A stretch of DNA of 41,218 bases. Origin: OCS116 cluster bacterium AG-390-A19 (GTDB lineage Bacteria > Pseudomonadota > Alphaproteobacteria > MED-G09). Under the pieces are notes generated by a model that saw only the letters and a list, made by a program, of their open reading frames with translations, did no database searches and had not been told where the DNA came from. The stretch covers positions 1-41,218 of the forward strand of contig QCGV01000008.1 in NCBI GenBank assembly GCA_003278145.1, given 5' to 3'. Position numbers and translations under genes: made by a program. This document shows positions 16,917 to 26,443 of this stretch, one piece after another. The first letter of the stretch is position 1; every line of letters begins with the position of its first letter.

Positions 16917-18998
16917 ATTATTTCTCCATAAAATAAATGCATATATAAAAGCTACTTCTTTAATTTGATTGTATCTTCCTGCCATACCTCCATGACCTGC
17001 TTCGGTATATGTTTTTAAAAATATTGGATTATCGTCAATTTTCTTACTTCTCAATTTCGCAATCCATTTTGTTGCCTCCCAATAGGTAACTCTAGGGTCG
17101 GTTAATCCTGATGTTGCAAGTATAGCAGGATAACTTTGCTTTTTAATATTATCATACGGTGAGTAAGATCTAATATAATCAAAGTCACTTTTGTTTTTTA
17201 TTGGATTTCCCCATTCTTCCCACTCAGGAGGAGTTAAGGGAAGGGTGTCATCAAGGATAGTATTTAAAACATCGACAAATGGAACTTCTGCAACAGCACA
17301 ATGAAAAGTATCAGGACTTATATTCAGTGAAGCCCCAATCAAAAGACCACCTGCGCTACCACCGTGAATTGAAATATTCCCTGATATATTCTCTTTTTTT
17401 AAAAACTTAGCGCATGAGATAAAGTCATAAAAGCTATTAAGTTTATTTTTCTTTTTTCCGTCCTCGTACCATTTTTTTCCTTTTTCCATTCCACCTCTGA
17501 TATGGGCAATTGCATATACCATTCCTCTATCAATTAGGGAAAGTCTTGAAGCAGAAAAACTTGGCGGTATTGAAATTCCATATGATCCATATCCATATAA
17601 TAAAGTTGGAGCATTTTTAGGGGTATTCTTTCTTTTTATAATTGATATAGGAATTTTTTTACCATCTTGAGATGATGCATAAACTCTAGTTAGAATATAA
17701 TTTTTTGGATTATGTCCAGTTGGAATTTCTTGTTTTTTTATAATTCTTTTTTTTTGATCTTTTAATTTACAATTATAAGTTAAAAGTGGAGTTGCCATTG
17801 AGGAATAATAAATTCTTATTTCTTCTGACTTATATTCATAACCTTCATTGAAATCTAAATCATAAATCTCTTCGTCAAATTTTATAATATTTTTTTTCTT
17901 ATTTTTTTTATTTATTACTAAAATTCTGGGTATGCCATTTTCTAGCTCTTGAATAATTATATATTTTGCTAGGCAAGAAAAATTTGTAATTAAAACACCT
18001 TCCCTATAAGGAAGAAAATCAGTCCAATTTTTTTTGCTAAAATTGTTTTCATCAGTCTTCATTAATTTAAAATCAATTGCATCATCTTTATTGGTTAGTA
18101 TTAAAAATCTTGAATTTTCTTGATCATGCTCAATGCTGTATTCAATACCTTTCTTTCTTTTAGCTATTAGTTTTAATTTTCTATCTTTTTTTTGTTGATT
18201 AATTATTCTGATTTCACTGGTTTCATGATTATGAATAGTAAGAATTAAATATTTTTTACTTAATGTTTCACTAATATTCAAAAAATAACCAGAATCTTTT
18301 TCATTATATATCTCAATATCTTGATCTTGATGAGTACCTAAAAAATGAAAACACAGACATGAAGGTCTGTGATTCTTATCCATTTTAATGTAGTAAAATC
18401 CAGTATCATCTGTTTCCCAGATTACACTTCCATCAGTTTCACTTATTTTATCATTAAAATGTTTTTTTTGATTTAAATTCTTAATTTTTATTTTGTAAAA
18501 CTCTGATCCTTTATCATCATAGCTCCATGCTAAAAGATTGTGATTATTAGAGTTATAGGCTCCACCAGGTTTGAAGTATTTGTATGGTATGCTTTCTTTA
18601 TTCCAATTATGATAAATTAAACTGTTTTTTCTTGTGGTAGTCGATTTATAACGTCTTAAAATTGAGTATTCTTGATTTTTTTTTGTTTCTGAGAAATAAA
18701 ACCAGTTACCATCTTTTTGAGGTATTGATGTATCTTCTTCTTTAATTTTTCCTTTAATTTCACTAAAAATTTTTTTTTCAAGTGGTTTTAGGAACGATAA
18801 TTTTTTGTTAGTCCATTTGTTTTCATCATCAATATACTTTCTTATATTTTTTTTTAAAACATTTGGTGAATGAAGAACTTCTTGCCAGTTATCATCTCTG
18901 ATCCAGCTAAATTGATCGGACAACTCAGTATTATGTACTTTTGTTTTGACAAGTTTTTTTCTTGCCTTGGGTGGATTAGCTTTACTGATAGTGGGCAT
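16890..18998 (-). CDS. ptrB: Oligopeptidase B (S9A serine peptidase)
   Basis: Cytosolic peptidase that cleaves short peptides after Arg or Lys; 702 residues, normal length. The N-terminus 'WIRDDNW' and a lysine-rich beta-propeller are followed by the alpha/beta-hydrolase domain (from about 430). Catalytic triad: S548 in 'HGGSAGGLLIGASLN', D634 in 'GLTDPRVTYWEATKW' and H669 in 'EAGHGGMAGRY'. 'AHIRGGMEKGKKWYEDGK' and 'LLYGYGSYG' are further S9A marks. It is the third gene of an operon with MaoC (6-base gap) and acyl-CoA synthetase, an unusual partnership. Its propeller is very rich in Lys, Asn and Ile, in line with low GC. Confidence 0.94.
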   Translation of the reverse strand: MPTISKANPPKARKKLVKTKVHNTELSDQFSWIRDDNWQEVLHSPNVLKKNIRKYIDDENKWTNKKLSFLKPLEKKIFSEIKGKIKEEDTSIPQKDGNWFYFSETKKNQEYSILRRYKSTTTRKNSLIYHNWNKESIPYKYFKPGGAYNSNNHNLLAWSYDDKGSEFYKIKIKNLNQKKHFNDKISETDGSVIWETDDTGFYYIKMDKNHRPSCLCFHFLGTHQDQDIEIYNEKDSGYFLNISETLSKKYLILTIHNHETSEIRIINQQKKDRKLKLIAKRKKGIEYSIEHDQENSRFLILTNKDDAIDFKLMKTDENNFSKKNWTDFLPYREGVLITNFSCLAKYIIIQELENGIPRILVINKKNKKKNIIKFDEEIYDLDFNEGYEYKSEEIRIYYSSMATPLLTYNCKLKDQKKRIIKKQEIPTGHNPKNYILTRVYASSQDGKKIPISIIKRKNTPKNAPTLLYGYGSYGISIPPSFSASRLSLIDRGMVYAIAHIRGGMEKGKKWYEDGKKKNKLNSFYDFISCAKFLKKENISGNISIHGGSAGGLLIGASLNISPDTFHCAVAEVPFVDVLNTILDDTLPLTPPEWEEWGNPIKNKSDFDYIRSYSPYDNIKKQSYPAILATSGLTDPRVTYWEATKWIAKLRSKKIDDNPIFLKTYTEAGHGGMAGRYNQIKEVAFIYAFILWRNNLIKRSIPR

Positions 18999-19004
18999 AA
19001 AGTA

Positions 19005-19457
19005 TTATTCAAAAACTATAGATACTGTTTCTGCGATCATAGCCGGTCGATCTTGACCTTCGATTTCTATACTAACTTCAGAAATTAACTGCGTTCCTCC
19101 TGCCTTAGATTGAGCTTCAAGAAGTTTTGTTTTAGCCCTAACTTTAGAATTTACAGGAACCATATTTGTAAATCTAACTTTATTTGTTCCATAATTAATT
19201 CCTCTAGTAACACTCTTAATGGAACTAATTTTTGATGTTAGCATCGGTACAAGTGACAGAGTTAAAAATCCATGAGCTATAGTTGGCATGTTTAATTCGG
19301 ATTTAGTCCTTTCAGGGTCAATGTGTATCCATTGGTGATCACCTGTGGCATCTGCAAAATCATTAATACGATCTTGATCAATAGCAAACCAATCGCTCAC
19401 ACCTATTTCTTGACCAACGCATTCTTTCATTTCTTCAACAGTATTAAAAACTCTCAT
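19005..19457 (-). CDS. MaoC-like (R)-specific enoyl-CoA hydratase
   Basis: Hot-dog-fold hydratase, 150 residues. The hydratase motif is complete: 'DFADATGDHQWIHIDP' with catalytic D40 and H45, then 'IAHGFLTLSL'. Members hydrate trans-2-enoyl-CoA to (R)-3-hydroxyacyl-CoA, feeding beta-oxidation side routes or polyhydroxyalkanoate synthesis; no PHA synthase is seen here. GAGGAG lies just before the ATG. It sits between acyl-CoA synthetase (14-base gap) and oligopeptidase B, consistent with a shared transcript. Confidence 0.92.
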   Translation of the reverse strand: MRVFNTVEEMKECVGQEIGVSDWFAIDQDRINDFADATGDHQWIHIDPERTKSELNMPTIAHGFLTLSLVPMLTSKISSIKSVTRGINYGTNKVRFTNMVPVNSKVRAKTKLLEAQSKAGGTQLISEVSIEIEGQDRPAMIAETVSIVFE

Positions 19458-19471
19458 AATTTTCTCCTCAT

Positions 19472-21019
19472 TTATACAATCTTAGAATCTTTTTTACCCC
19501 AATAACGGTCTTTTAGCAGTCTTTTATATAATTTCCCTGTTGGGTGTCTAGGAAGTTCTTTTTCAAAATCTACTGTCTTTGGGCATTTAATACTAGATAA
19601 ATTATCTCTACAAAAATGAATAATTTCTTCTTCTAAATTTTTTCCTACATCATTCCAAGATATAGGCTGAACAACAGCTTTAACCTCTTCACCAAATTCT
19701 TGATTTGGGACACCTATAACTGCACAGTCATAAACTTTTGGATGAGTTATAATTAAATCTTCTGTTTCTTGTGGGTATATATTGACGCCGCCCGAAATAA
19801 TCATAAAAGCCTTTCTGTCAGTTAGATAAAGATAATTATCTTCGTCTAATTTTCCTATATCACCTAATGTAGTCCATTTTGGATTTTTAGGATGTCGGGT
19901 ATCAAGAGTTTTTTTCTTATCATTGTGATATGAGAACTCAACATCACTCTCAAACCAAATAGTTCCTTCTGACCCAATAGGAAGTTCATTTCCTTCTTCG
20001 TCGCAAATATGTGGAATACCAAAAATTGGTTTACCAACAGTACCGACATGATCAAGCCATTCCCTAGAATTACATGCAAAAAAACCATTACCTTCTGATC
20101 CAGCATAAAACTCATTTATAATTTCTCCCCACCACGCAATCATTGTTTTTTTTATTTCAATGGGGCAGGGAGCTGCAGCATGAATAGCACATTCATGAGT
20201 TGATAGATCATATTTCGTTCTTATTGACTCCGGTAACTTACACATTCTGACAAACATTGTTGGAACCCATTGGCTCATATTAATTTTATATTTTTCAATA
20301 AAAGAAAGAGACATTTCGGCGTCAAAATTTTCCATTATAATGTTTGTGCCTCCTAGGTAGTTTACTCTCATAGTAAATCTCAAAGGGGCTGCATGATATA
20401 AAGGTGCTGGAGATAAATATTTTGTATTTTCATTTATATCGTAGAGTGGAGCAATAACTGACATTAATGCATCAGATTGATCAATTGGAATATGTTTTAG
20501 GGGAACTCTTATACCTTTAGGTTTACCAGTTGTTCCTGAGGAATAAAGCATGTCTTGCCCCATTTCTTCATCAGGTATAGGGGTTTTTGGTAAATCCATA
20601 ATGGCATTTTCAAATGATTGCCACCCTTCCTCTACACCGTCTACCATATAATGATGCTTTGTTTTTTTTGTTAATTGAAAAGTTTCATTAGCAATATTTT
20701 TTAAATATTTTGATGAAATTAAAAATTTAGAGTTACAATTATCATGAATATATTTAACTTCTGCAGCAGTTAGTTTTGATGAAATTGGCGTGAAATACAA
20801 ACCTGATCTTTGTGCAGCCCAACAAATCTCAAGGAATCTTGAGTTATTTTCCATAAAAATTGAAATTCCATCTCCAACTTTTAATCCTTTCTGTCTAAAT
20901 AAATGGGCAATTTGATTAGACCTTTCATCAAGCTCTTTGTAAGTGGTAATTTCTCCTGATGATGCCATTATCAAAGCAGGCTTATTTGGATTTTTCTTAG
21001 CATGGATGTAGGGATGCAT
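19472..21019 (-). CDS. AMP-dependent acyl-CoA synthetase
   Basis: Activates a carboxylic acid to acyl-AMP and then acyl-CoA; 515 residues, ANL superfamily. The phosphate loop is YSSGTTGKPKG at 159-169. Later motifs: 'EFYAGSEGNGF' (adenine region), 'LGDIGKLDEDNYLYLTDRKAFMI' (hinge, with Asp and Arg ligands), 'GGVNIYPQE', and the C-terminal catalytic lysine in 'HPTGKLYKR'. Chain-length preference is not readable; it resembles fatty-acid or aromatic-acid ligases of actinobacterial and alphaproteobacterial type. AGAGG precedes the ATG. First gene of the operon with MaoC and oligopeptidase B; divergent from a crotonase gene with an 88-base shared upstream region. Confidence 0.93.
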   Translation of the reverse strand: MHPYIHAKKNPNKPALIMASSGEITTYKELDERSNQIAHLFRQKGLKVGDGISIFMENNSRFLEICWAAQRSGLYFTPISSKLTAAEVKYIHDNCNSKFLISSKYLKNIANETFQLTKKTKHHYMVDGVEEGWQSFENAIMDLPKTPIPDEEMGQDMLYSSGTTGKPKGIRVPLKHIPIDQSDALMSVIAPLYDINENTKYLSPAPLYHAAPLRFTMRVNYLGGTNIIMENFDAEMSLSFIEKYKINMSQWVPTMFVRMCKLPESIRTKYDLSTHECAIHAAAPCPIEIKKTMIAWWGEIINEFYAGSEGNGFFACNSREWLDHVGTVGKPIFGIPHICDEEGNELPIGSEGTIWFESDVEFSYHNDKKKTLDTRHPKNPKWTTLGDIGKLDEDNYLYLTDRKAFMIISGGVNIYPQETEDLIITHPKVYDCAVIGVPNQEFGEEVKAVVQPISWNDVGKNLEEEIIHFCRDNLSSIKCPKTVDFEKELPRHPTGKLYKRLLKDRYWGKKDSKIV

Positions 21020-21107
21020 TTAATTCCTCTTTTTTAAATTTAATTATTTAAAAATTATATTATTTTTGCAATATTTATTTATTAATAAAATCCTCTTGGA
21101 GAGAAAA

Positions 21108-22001
21108 ATGAATTATGAAGCAATATTATATGAAATTGAAGATAACATTTTAACTATAACATTAAATCGTCCTGAAAAATTAAATGCTTTTAATTTTAAT
21201 ATGCAAAGTGATTTAATTGATGCAATTGATAATGCAAACAATGATGATGAAGTTAAGGCAATAATTGTTACCGGAGCAGGTAGGGGTTATTGCGCAGGTG
21301 CAGATTTATCTGCAGGAAAAGATACCTTTAATATGGATAAAAGATCCGACAGAAAAGGTGCAATTTCAGATAATGGTGACATTGATTGGTCTCACTCTGG
21401 GGTAAGAGATGGAGGTGGCAGGGTGACACTTAAGATGTTTGAATGTTTAAAACCTATAATCTCAGCCTGTAATGGTCCAGCAGTTGGAGTTGGTATAACT
21501 ATGCAATTAGCAATGGACATCCGATTAGCATCGGATGATGCAAAATATGGATTTGTTTTTGCTCGAAGAGGCTTGGTTCCTGAAGCATGTTCATCTTGGT
21601 TCCTTCCAAGAATTGTTGGTGTTTCAAAAGCCTTAGAGTGGATATATTCAGGTAAAGTATTTGGTCCTGAGGAAGCTTTAGAAGGTGGATTGATTAGATC
21701 AGTTCATAAACCAGAGGAATTATTGCCAGCAGCAAGAGAGATTGCTAGAGAAATCATTGATAATACTGCTCCGGTTTCAGTTGCATTATCTAGGCAAATG
21801 ATTTGGAGGATGGCTGGTGCTAATCACCCAATGGACGCACATAAAATTGATAGTAGAGGAATTTTTGCCAGAGGAAGAATGAATGATGCTAAAGAGGGCG
21901 TTCAATCATTTTTAGATAAAAGACCTGCAGAGTTTAGCGATAGTGTCAAAAATGATATGCCTGAGTATTATCCTTGGTGGGATGAAGAACAATATTCTTA
22001 A
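21108..22001 (+). CDS. Enoyl-CoA hydratase/isomerase (crotonase family)
   Basis: 297 residues from ATG 21108, which has GGAG six bases upstream; the frame opens 14 codons earlier without a site. Crotonase features: 'LNRPEKLNAFN', oxyanion-hole segments 'GYCAGADLSAG' and 'CNGPAVGVGITMQLAMD', then 'FARRGLVPEACSSWFLPR', where the Glu is in place for a hydratase catalytic residue. The C-terminus 'FSDSVKNDMPEYYPWW' is longer than in the shortest family members. Likely part of fatty- or branched-acid degradation; exact substrate unknown. It overlaps the convergent MFS gene by 4 bases. Confidence 0.93.
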   Translation: MNYEAILYEIEDNILTITLNRPEKLNAFNFNMQSDLIDAIDNANNDDEVKAIIVTGAGRGYCAGADLSAGKDTFNMDKRSDRKGAISDNGDIDWSHSGVRDGGGRVTLKMFECLKPIISACNGPAVGVGITMQLAMDIRLASDDAKYGFVFARRGLVPEACSSWFLPRIVGVSKALEWIYSGKVFGPEEALEGGLIRSVHKPEELLPAAREIAREIIDNTAPVSVALSRQMIWRMAGANHPMDAHKIDSRGIFARGRMNDAKEGVQSFLDKRPAEFSDSVKNDMPEYYPWWDEEQYS

Positions 22002-23218
22002 TTCGGTGATTTTATTTTCCAAATATTAGTTTTTAAGCTTAAGACTAATATAAAAATAATTCCTATTGTAGATGTAACTAAAATATTGGTTTGGAGACTG
22101 TATTTTTCAATTATATTTCCTGAAACTATTGCTCCAATTGGACCTGATGCCATAAATGCTAATGTATAAACTGAGAGCATTCTGCCTCTGTGACTCTCAA
22201 CAGCAAAAGTTTGCGTTATTGTTCTTCCCATTGCTATAACAACACCAGCACCGCAGCCCCAAGAAAAAATGACTAAACAAAAAATGTAAAAAGGCATTTC
22301 AAAATATAGTGACCCTAGAATCGGTAGTCCGCTAGTCATAGCAACCATTAAAGCAGTTCCCCAGCGCTTTATATTTTTCTTAACAGCCAGAATACTATTT
22401 GACGATAATGTTCCCATCCAAAAACATGCTGATACAATTGCAAAGCCAGTTGATCCAAATCCATATCTCTCCGTTGTAATGTATGGAAGTGTAACAAGAT
22501 TATTTCCCATAAAACATAATCCAACCATTATCATTGATAAAGAAACAGGAAAGATTTCTCTAGAATTTTTAACTTCAATGAAAGCCTCAATCATTTCATT
22601 TTTAATTTTACTTAACTTAAATGGCTCTTTCTTAAATGTTGGTTTGGGTAGCTTTATTGAGAAATAAGCGCCTACTATTAAAGAAAAACTTTGAGCAATA
22701 ATTAAAGGAATAACCCCTAAATTATCTGCTAATCCGCCAACAGACATTCCAATAAGTTGAAAACCAAATTGTGTAATCATTGCAATTGTAACAGTTCTTT
22801 GAATCTCACCTTGTGAAATTGAAGTTAAAAGAGATTCTCTTGATGGTAATGCAAATGCTGAAGCGCACCCCATAATTAAACCATAAAAGATCATAAGTTC
22901 ATAACTTAAGAAATTAAAATAAATTGCAAATAAAATTAAAAATAATGGTGCTGTAGCCATTAAATGAACAAAGCAAAGTAAAATTCTTGTATCTGTTCTA
23001 TCGGCTATTGTTCCACCAAGAACTATAAGAAAAATAGAGGGTGCTAATAATGAAACTTGCGCAAGACCATAATTTGAAGGGGAAACTTTAAGCATTAATA
23101 TTAAAATTGTAGGAAATAAAACCATTTGTAGACCTTGGGAGAGATACCAAGATGCTTGACCAATCATATAAAAGAAAAGATTATTGAATGGTGAGGTTTT
23201 TACAGATGATTGTTTCAT
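21998..23218 (-). CDS. MFS transporter (enterobactin-exporter/DHA3-like)
   Basis: Inner-membrane carrier of 406 residues with about 12 hydrophobic segments. The loop after segment 2 reads 'GGTIADRTDTRILL', the MFS motif-A variant (G.(I/L)ADR.(D/G).R) of the EntS/DHA3 exporters, and the mid-protein loop and 'GPIGAIVSGNI' agree. Members export drugs, siderophores or metabolites; the substrate is not predictable here. It follows sufE after 8 bases and is the last gene of an apparent three-gene operon. Confidence 0.88.
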   Translation of the reverse strand: MKQSSVKTSPFNNLFFYMIGQASWYLSQGLQMVLFPTILILMLKVSPSNYGLAQVSLLAPSIFLIVLGGTIADRTDTRILLCFVHLMATAPLFLILFAIYFNFLSYELMIFYGLIMGCASAFALPSRESLLTSISQGEIQRTVTIAMITQFGFQLIGMSVGGLADNLGVIPLIIAQSFSLIVGAYFSIKLPKPTFKKEPFKLSKIKNEMIEAFIEVKNSREIFPVSLSMIMVGLCFMGNNLVTLPYITTERYGFGSTGFAIVSACFWMGTLSSNSILAVKKNIKRWGTALMVAMTSGLPILGSLYFEMPFYIFCLVIFSWGCGAGVVIAMGRTITQTFAVESHRGRMLSVYTLAFMASGPIGAIVSGNIIEKYSLQTNILVTSTIGIIFILVLSLKTNIWKIKSPN

Positions 23219-23226
23219 AGAAATAA

Positions 23227-23640
23227 CTAAATTCTTTTTTTGGCTTCGCTAAAAACTCTATTTATCATCGCAGTTAAACCATTTGATCTTTGTTGTGAAA
23301 TATTTTCTTCTAGATTCAATTTTTTAAGTTCACTCATTGGATCTATTTCTAAAATCTCTGAAGGTGTTTTTTCTGAAAATAAAGCGAAGATTATAGCTAT
23401 TAAACCTTTCACAATAAATGCATCAGAGTCACCCGTAAACTTTAAAAGAGTTTTTCCTTGTTTATCGATTTCTTCAACAACAAGCCAAACTTGACTTGCA
23501 CATCCCTCCACTTTGTTATCATCATTATAATCAATACTTTTTAAGGTACTTAAAGAATTACCCATATCAATAATATATTTATATTTATCTTCCCAATTAT
23601 CAAGGAATTGGAAATCATCTATAATATTATCAAAATTCAT
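23227..23640 (-). CDS. sufE: SufE-family cysteine desulfuration protein
   Basis: Accepts persulfide sulfur from a cysteine desulfurase (SufS) for Fe-S cluster assembly; 137 residues, standard size. The active Cys is C47 in 'VEGCASQVWL', the family signature, and 'FTGDSDAFIVKGLIAII' forms the hydrophobic groove. No other suf gene is in the window, so this is an isolated copy; it could also be a CsdE-type protein. It begins 3 bases after the upstream reductase gene, so it is translated from the same mRNA. Confidence 0.93.
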   Translation of the reverse strand: MNFDNIIDDFQFLDNWEDKYKYIIDMGNSLSTLKSIDYNDDNKVEGCASQVWLVVEEIDKQGKTLLKFTGDSDAFIVKGLIAIIFALFSEKTPSEILEIDPMSELKKLNLEENISQQRSNGLTAMINRVFSEAKKRI

Positions 23641-23643
23641 TTT

Positions 23644-24660
23644 TTACTCTTCAGATATTTTAACTAGCATTTTCCCAAAGTTTTCACCTTTAAATAATTT
23701 TAAAAACGCATTAGGTGCAGACTCAATTCCTACATCAATTGTTTCTTTCCATTTCATTTTATCATTTTCAATCCAGTGTTTCATATCATTAAGAAAATTA
23801 TCAGAAAGATCGTAATGACTAGAAACAACAAAGCCTTGAATTTTTAATGATTTTACAATTGCTGCCATGAGATTGTTTGGTCCAGGTCTTGGGGTTTTGT
23901 CATTATACTGCTCTATCATTCCACATAATGCTATTCTTCCATTAAGATTCATTGCGCTTAGAGCGGCTTCTAAATGAGAGCCACCTACATTTTCGAAATA
24001 TACATCAATACCATTTGAACAAGCTGAGTGTATAGATCTTGTCAAATGTTCTGTAGTTTTGTAATTAATTGCTTTATCGATTCCAAGTTCGCTTTCCAGG
24101 AAATGACATTTTTCATCTGACCCAGCAGTTCCATAAACTTTACAACCTTTTGCTTTAGCAATTTGACACGCTACAGTTCCAACAGCACCTGCAGCAGCTG
24201 AGACCAAGACATTTTCACCTTCCTTCAGTTCGCCAATTCTCAATAGACCAACATAAGCAGTCATTCCTGGCATACCAAGAGTTCCAAGGTAGGCTTGTAA
24301 GGGCCCTATATCAGGATTAATTTTGCTAAGCATATTGGCTTTGGAAGAAAAATATTCTCTCCAGCCAAAATTGGAGTTTACATAATCTCCTGCTTTAAAA
24401 TCCGAGGAATTTGATTCAATAACAACACCTATGGCTCCACCTTCAAGCGTTTTTCCTACTGCGAAAGGTGGAACGTAGCTTTTTCTATCAATCATTCTTC
24501 CTCGCATATATGGATCAACCGACATCCATAAATTTTTAACTAATACCTCATCTTCGTTAATTGAACTGATTTCTTCTTCCACAAGTTCGAAATTCTCACT
24601 TTTTGGTTCACCTTCTGGTCTAGAATGTAAATGGATTTCTTTGCTTATAATATTACTCAT
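23644..24660 (-). CDS. NADP-dependent MDR-family oxidoreductase (CurA/leukotriene B4 dehydrogenase-like)
   Basis: Reduces the double bond of alpha,beta-unsaturated carbonyl compounds with NADPH; 338 residues. Typical features: 'LVKNLWMSVDPYMRGRM', 'GFGWREYF'-like segment 'SNFGWREYFSSKANM', cofactor loop 'AAAGAVGTVACQIAKAKG', and 'GIDVYFENVGGSHLEAAL'. There are no zinc-ligand motifs, as expected for this branch (E. coli CurA, mammalian PTGR1). The ATG follows GAGAG. It leads an operon with sufE and an MFS exporter. Confidence 0.93.
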   Translation of the reverse strand: MSNIISKEIHLHSRPEGEPKSENFELVEEEISSINEDEVLVKNLWMSVDPYMRGRMIDRKSYVPPFAVGKTLEGGAIGVVIESNSSDFKAGDYVNSNFGWREYFSSKANMLSKINPDIGPLQAYLGTLGMPGMTAYVGLLRIGELKEGENVLVSAAAGAVGTVACQIAKAKGCKVYGTAGSDEKCHFLESELGIDKAINYKTTEHLTRSIHSACSNGIDVYFENVGGSHLEAALSAMNLNGRIALCGMIEQYNDKTPRPGPNNLMAAIVKSLKIQGFVVSSHYDLSDNFLNDMKHWIENDKMKWKETIDVGIESAPNAFLKLFKGENFGKMLVKISEE

Positions 24661-24787
24661 TTTTCTCTCATTTTATTTATATTTTATATAACCTCTTATG
24701 ATATATTACATATGGTTAATTAAGATACCAATCTTTAAGTTGTTCAAAGACTTTAAGCAAGGTATGAATTGTTTTTGGATATAAAGA

Positions 24788-26443
24788 ATGAAAATTACTA
24801 TTGCACAATTAAATAATACTGTTGGTGATATTGATGGTAATATTGCTAAAGCTTTAGAGGTAATATCAAATGAGAAGTCAAAAAATTCTGATTTGATAGT
24901 TTTCTCTGAGTTATTTATTTCGGGTTATCCTCCCGAGGATTTAGTTCTAAAAGGCTCTTTTTTAAATGCTTGTTCTGAAGGCCTTGAAAAGATAGTTAGT
25001 TTTTCAAAAGATATTAATACTGGAATTATTATTGGAGCTCCAATCAAAGAAGATGATAAAGTTTATAATTGTGCTGTTCTCATTGATAGCGGTAAAATTA
25101 TTGGTATCAGTAAAAAGAAAAGTTTACCTAATTATAGTGTTTTTGATGAAAAGAGAGTCTTTGACCCAGGGGAAACTACTCAAACATTTGATTTTCGCGG
25201 CATTAAAATAGGAATTCCAATTTGTGAAGATATCTGGAAACCTCATGTATGCAATCAATTAAAGAGTGATGGTGCTGATATAATAATTACACCTAATGGT
25301 TCTCCATACGATAGATATAAAAGAAATTTAAGAATAGAAACTGCAATTGATAGAGTTAAGGAAAATAATTTACCATTAATCTATGTGAATCAAGTGGGTG
25401 GACAGGATGAGCTTGTCTTTGATGGTTCAAGCTTTGTTATTAACTCTGATCAGTCTTTATTTTTAAAATGTTCATCATGGACTGAGGAAATAGTTAACCT
25501 AGATTTTAATATTGAGGTTGGATTTGAAAATGTTGGTGACAATTATAAGAAAAGTGTAAATGCTAAAGATGAACTGGAGGATATTTATTCTGCTTTAGTT
25601 CTTGGTTTAAAGGACTATGTTGAAAAAAATAATTTTCCTGGAGTTATACTGGGATTATCTGGAGGAATAGACTCTGCATTATGTGCTGCCATTTCAGTTG
25701 ATGCTCTTGGATCTGAAAAAGTTAAATGTTTTATGCTTCCATTCAAATATACATCCAAGCAAAGTTTTATTGATGCAACAGAGTGTGCAAAAAATTTAAG
25801 TATAGAGCTGGGAAGCTTAGATATTGAAAATTCTTTTAACAGTCTTGAAACAGTTCTCACACCCTTTTTTAATAATCTCCCACCTGATGTTACTGAAGAA
25901 AATTTACAGTCCAGAATAAGAGGTACACTCTTAATGGCGTTATCAAATAAAGTTGGTAAAATGGTCGTTACAACTGGTAATAAGTCAGAGGTTTCTGTCG
26001 GTTATTCTACGCTCTATGGTGATATGAACGGAGGATATAATCCTATTAAAGATATCTATAAAACAGAGGTCTATGAGCTTTCTAAATGGCGAAATTCCTC
26101 AAAAGCATCAAATTGTTTAGGACCATCAGGTGAAGTTATTCCTTTTTCTATTATCGAGAAAGAGCCTACTGCAGAATTAAGAGAGGATCAGAAAGATCAA
26201 GATTCTCTCCCTCCATATGATAAACTAGATGACATCCTTGAAAGTTTAATTGATTATGAAATGAGTATTTCTGAGATAGTAAAAAGAGGGCATGAGAAAT
26301 CATTAGTTAAAAAGATAGAAAATCTTCTATATATTTCTGAGTATAAAAGAAGACAATCTGCTCCTGGAGTAAAAGTTAGTCAAAAGAATTTCGGTAGAGA
26401 TCGAAGGTATCCAATCACAAATTTATTCAGAGATAAAAATTGA
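24788..26443 (+). CDS. nadE: Glutamine-dependent NAD+ synthetase
   Basis: Last step of NAD synthesis: amidates deamido-NAD using glutamine and ATP. 551 residues in two domains. The N-terminal nitrilase-type glutaminase (1-250) has Glu in 'FSELFISGYPPEDL', Lys in 'KKSLPNY' and nucleophile C146 in 'PICEDIW'. The C-terminal ATP-pyrophosphatase domain carries SGGIDS at 291-296 and 'TTGNKSEVSVGY'. All key residues are present. The gene overlaps gltX by 4 bases (TTGA) and heads the nadE-gltX-cimA operon. Confidence 0.97.
   Translation: MKITIAQLNNTVGDIDGNIAKALEVISNEKSKNSDLIVFSELFISGYPPEDLVLKGSFLNACSEGLEKIVSFSKDINTGIIIGAPIKEDDKVYNCAVLIDSGKIIGISKKKSLPNYSVFDEKRVFDPGETTQTFDFRGIKIGIPICEDIWKPHVCNQLKSDGADIIITPNGSPYDRYKRNLRIETAIDRVKENNLPLIYVNQVGGQDELVFDGSSFVINSDQSLFLKCSSWTEEIVNLDFNIEVGFENVGDNYKKSVNAKDELEDIYSALVLGLKDYVEKNNFPGVILGLSGGIDSALCAAISVDALGSEKVKCFMLPFKYTSKQSFIDATECAKNLSIELGSLDIENSFNSLETVLTPFFNNLPPDVTEENLQSRIRGTLLMALSNKVGKMVVTTGNKSEVSVGYSTLYGDMNGGYNPIKDIYKTEVYELSKWRNSSKASNCLGPSGEVIPFSIIEKEPTAELREDQKDQDSLPPYDKLDDILESLIDYEMSISEIVKRGHEKSLVKKIENLLYISEYKRRQSAPGVKVSQKNFGRDRRYPITNLFRDKN

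Noticed and set aside
19864-20115. Minus-strand second frame inside the acyl-CoA synthetase gene
   Set aside because: The main frame has complete ANL motifs throughout; there is no frameshift and the second frame has no family features.
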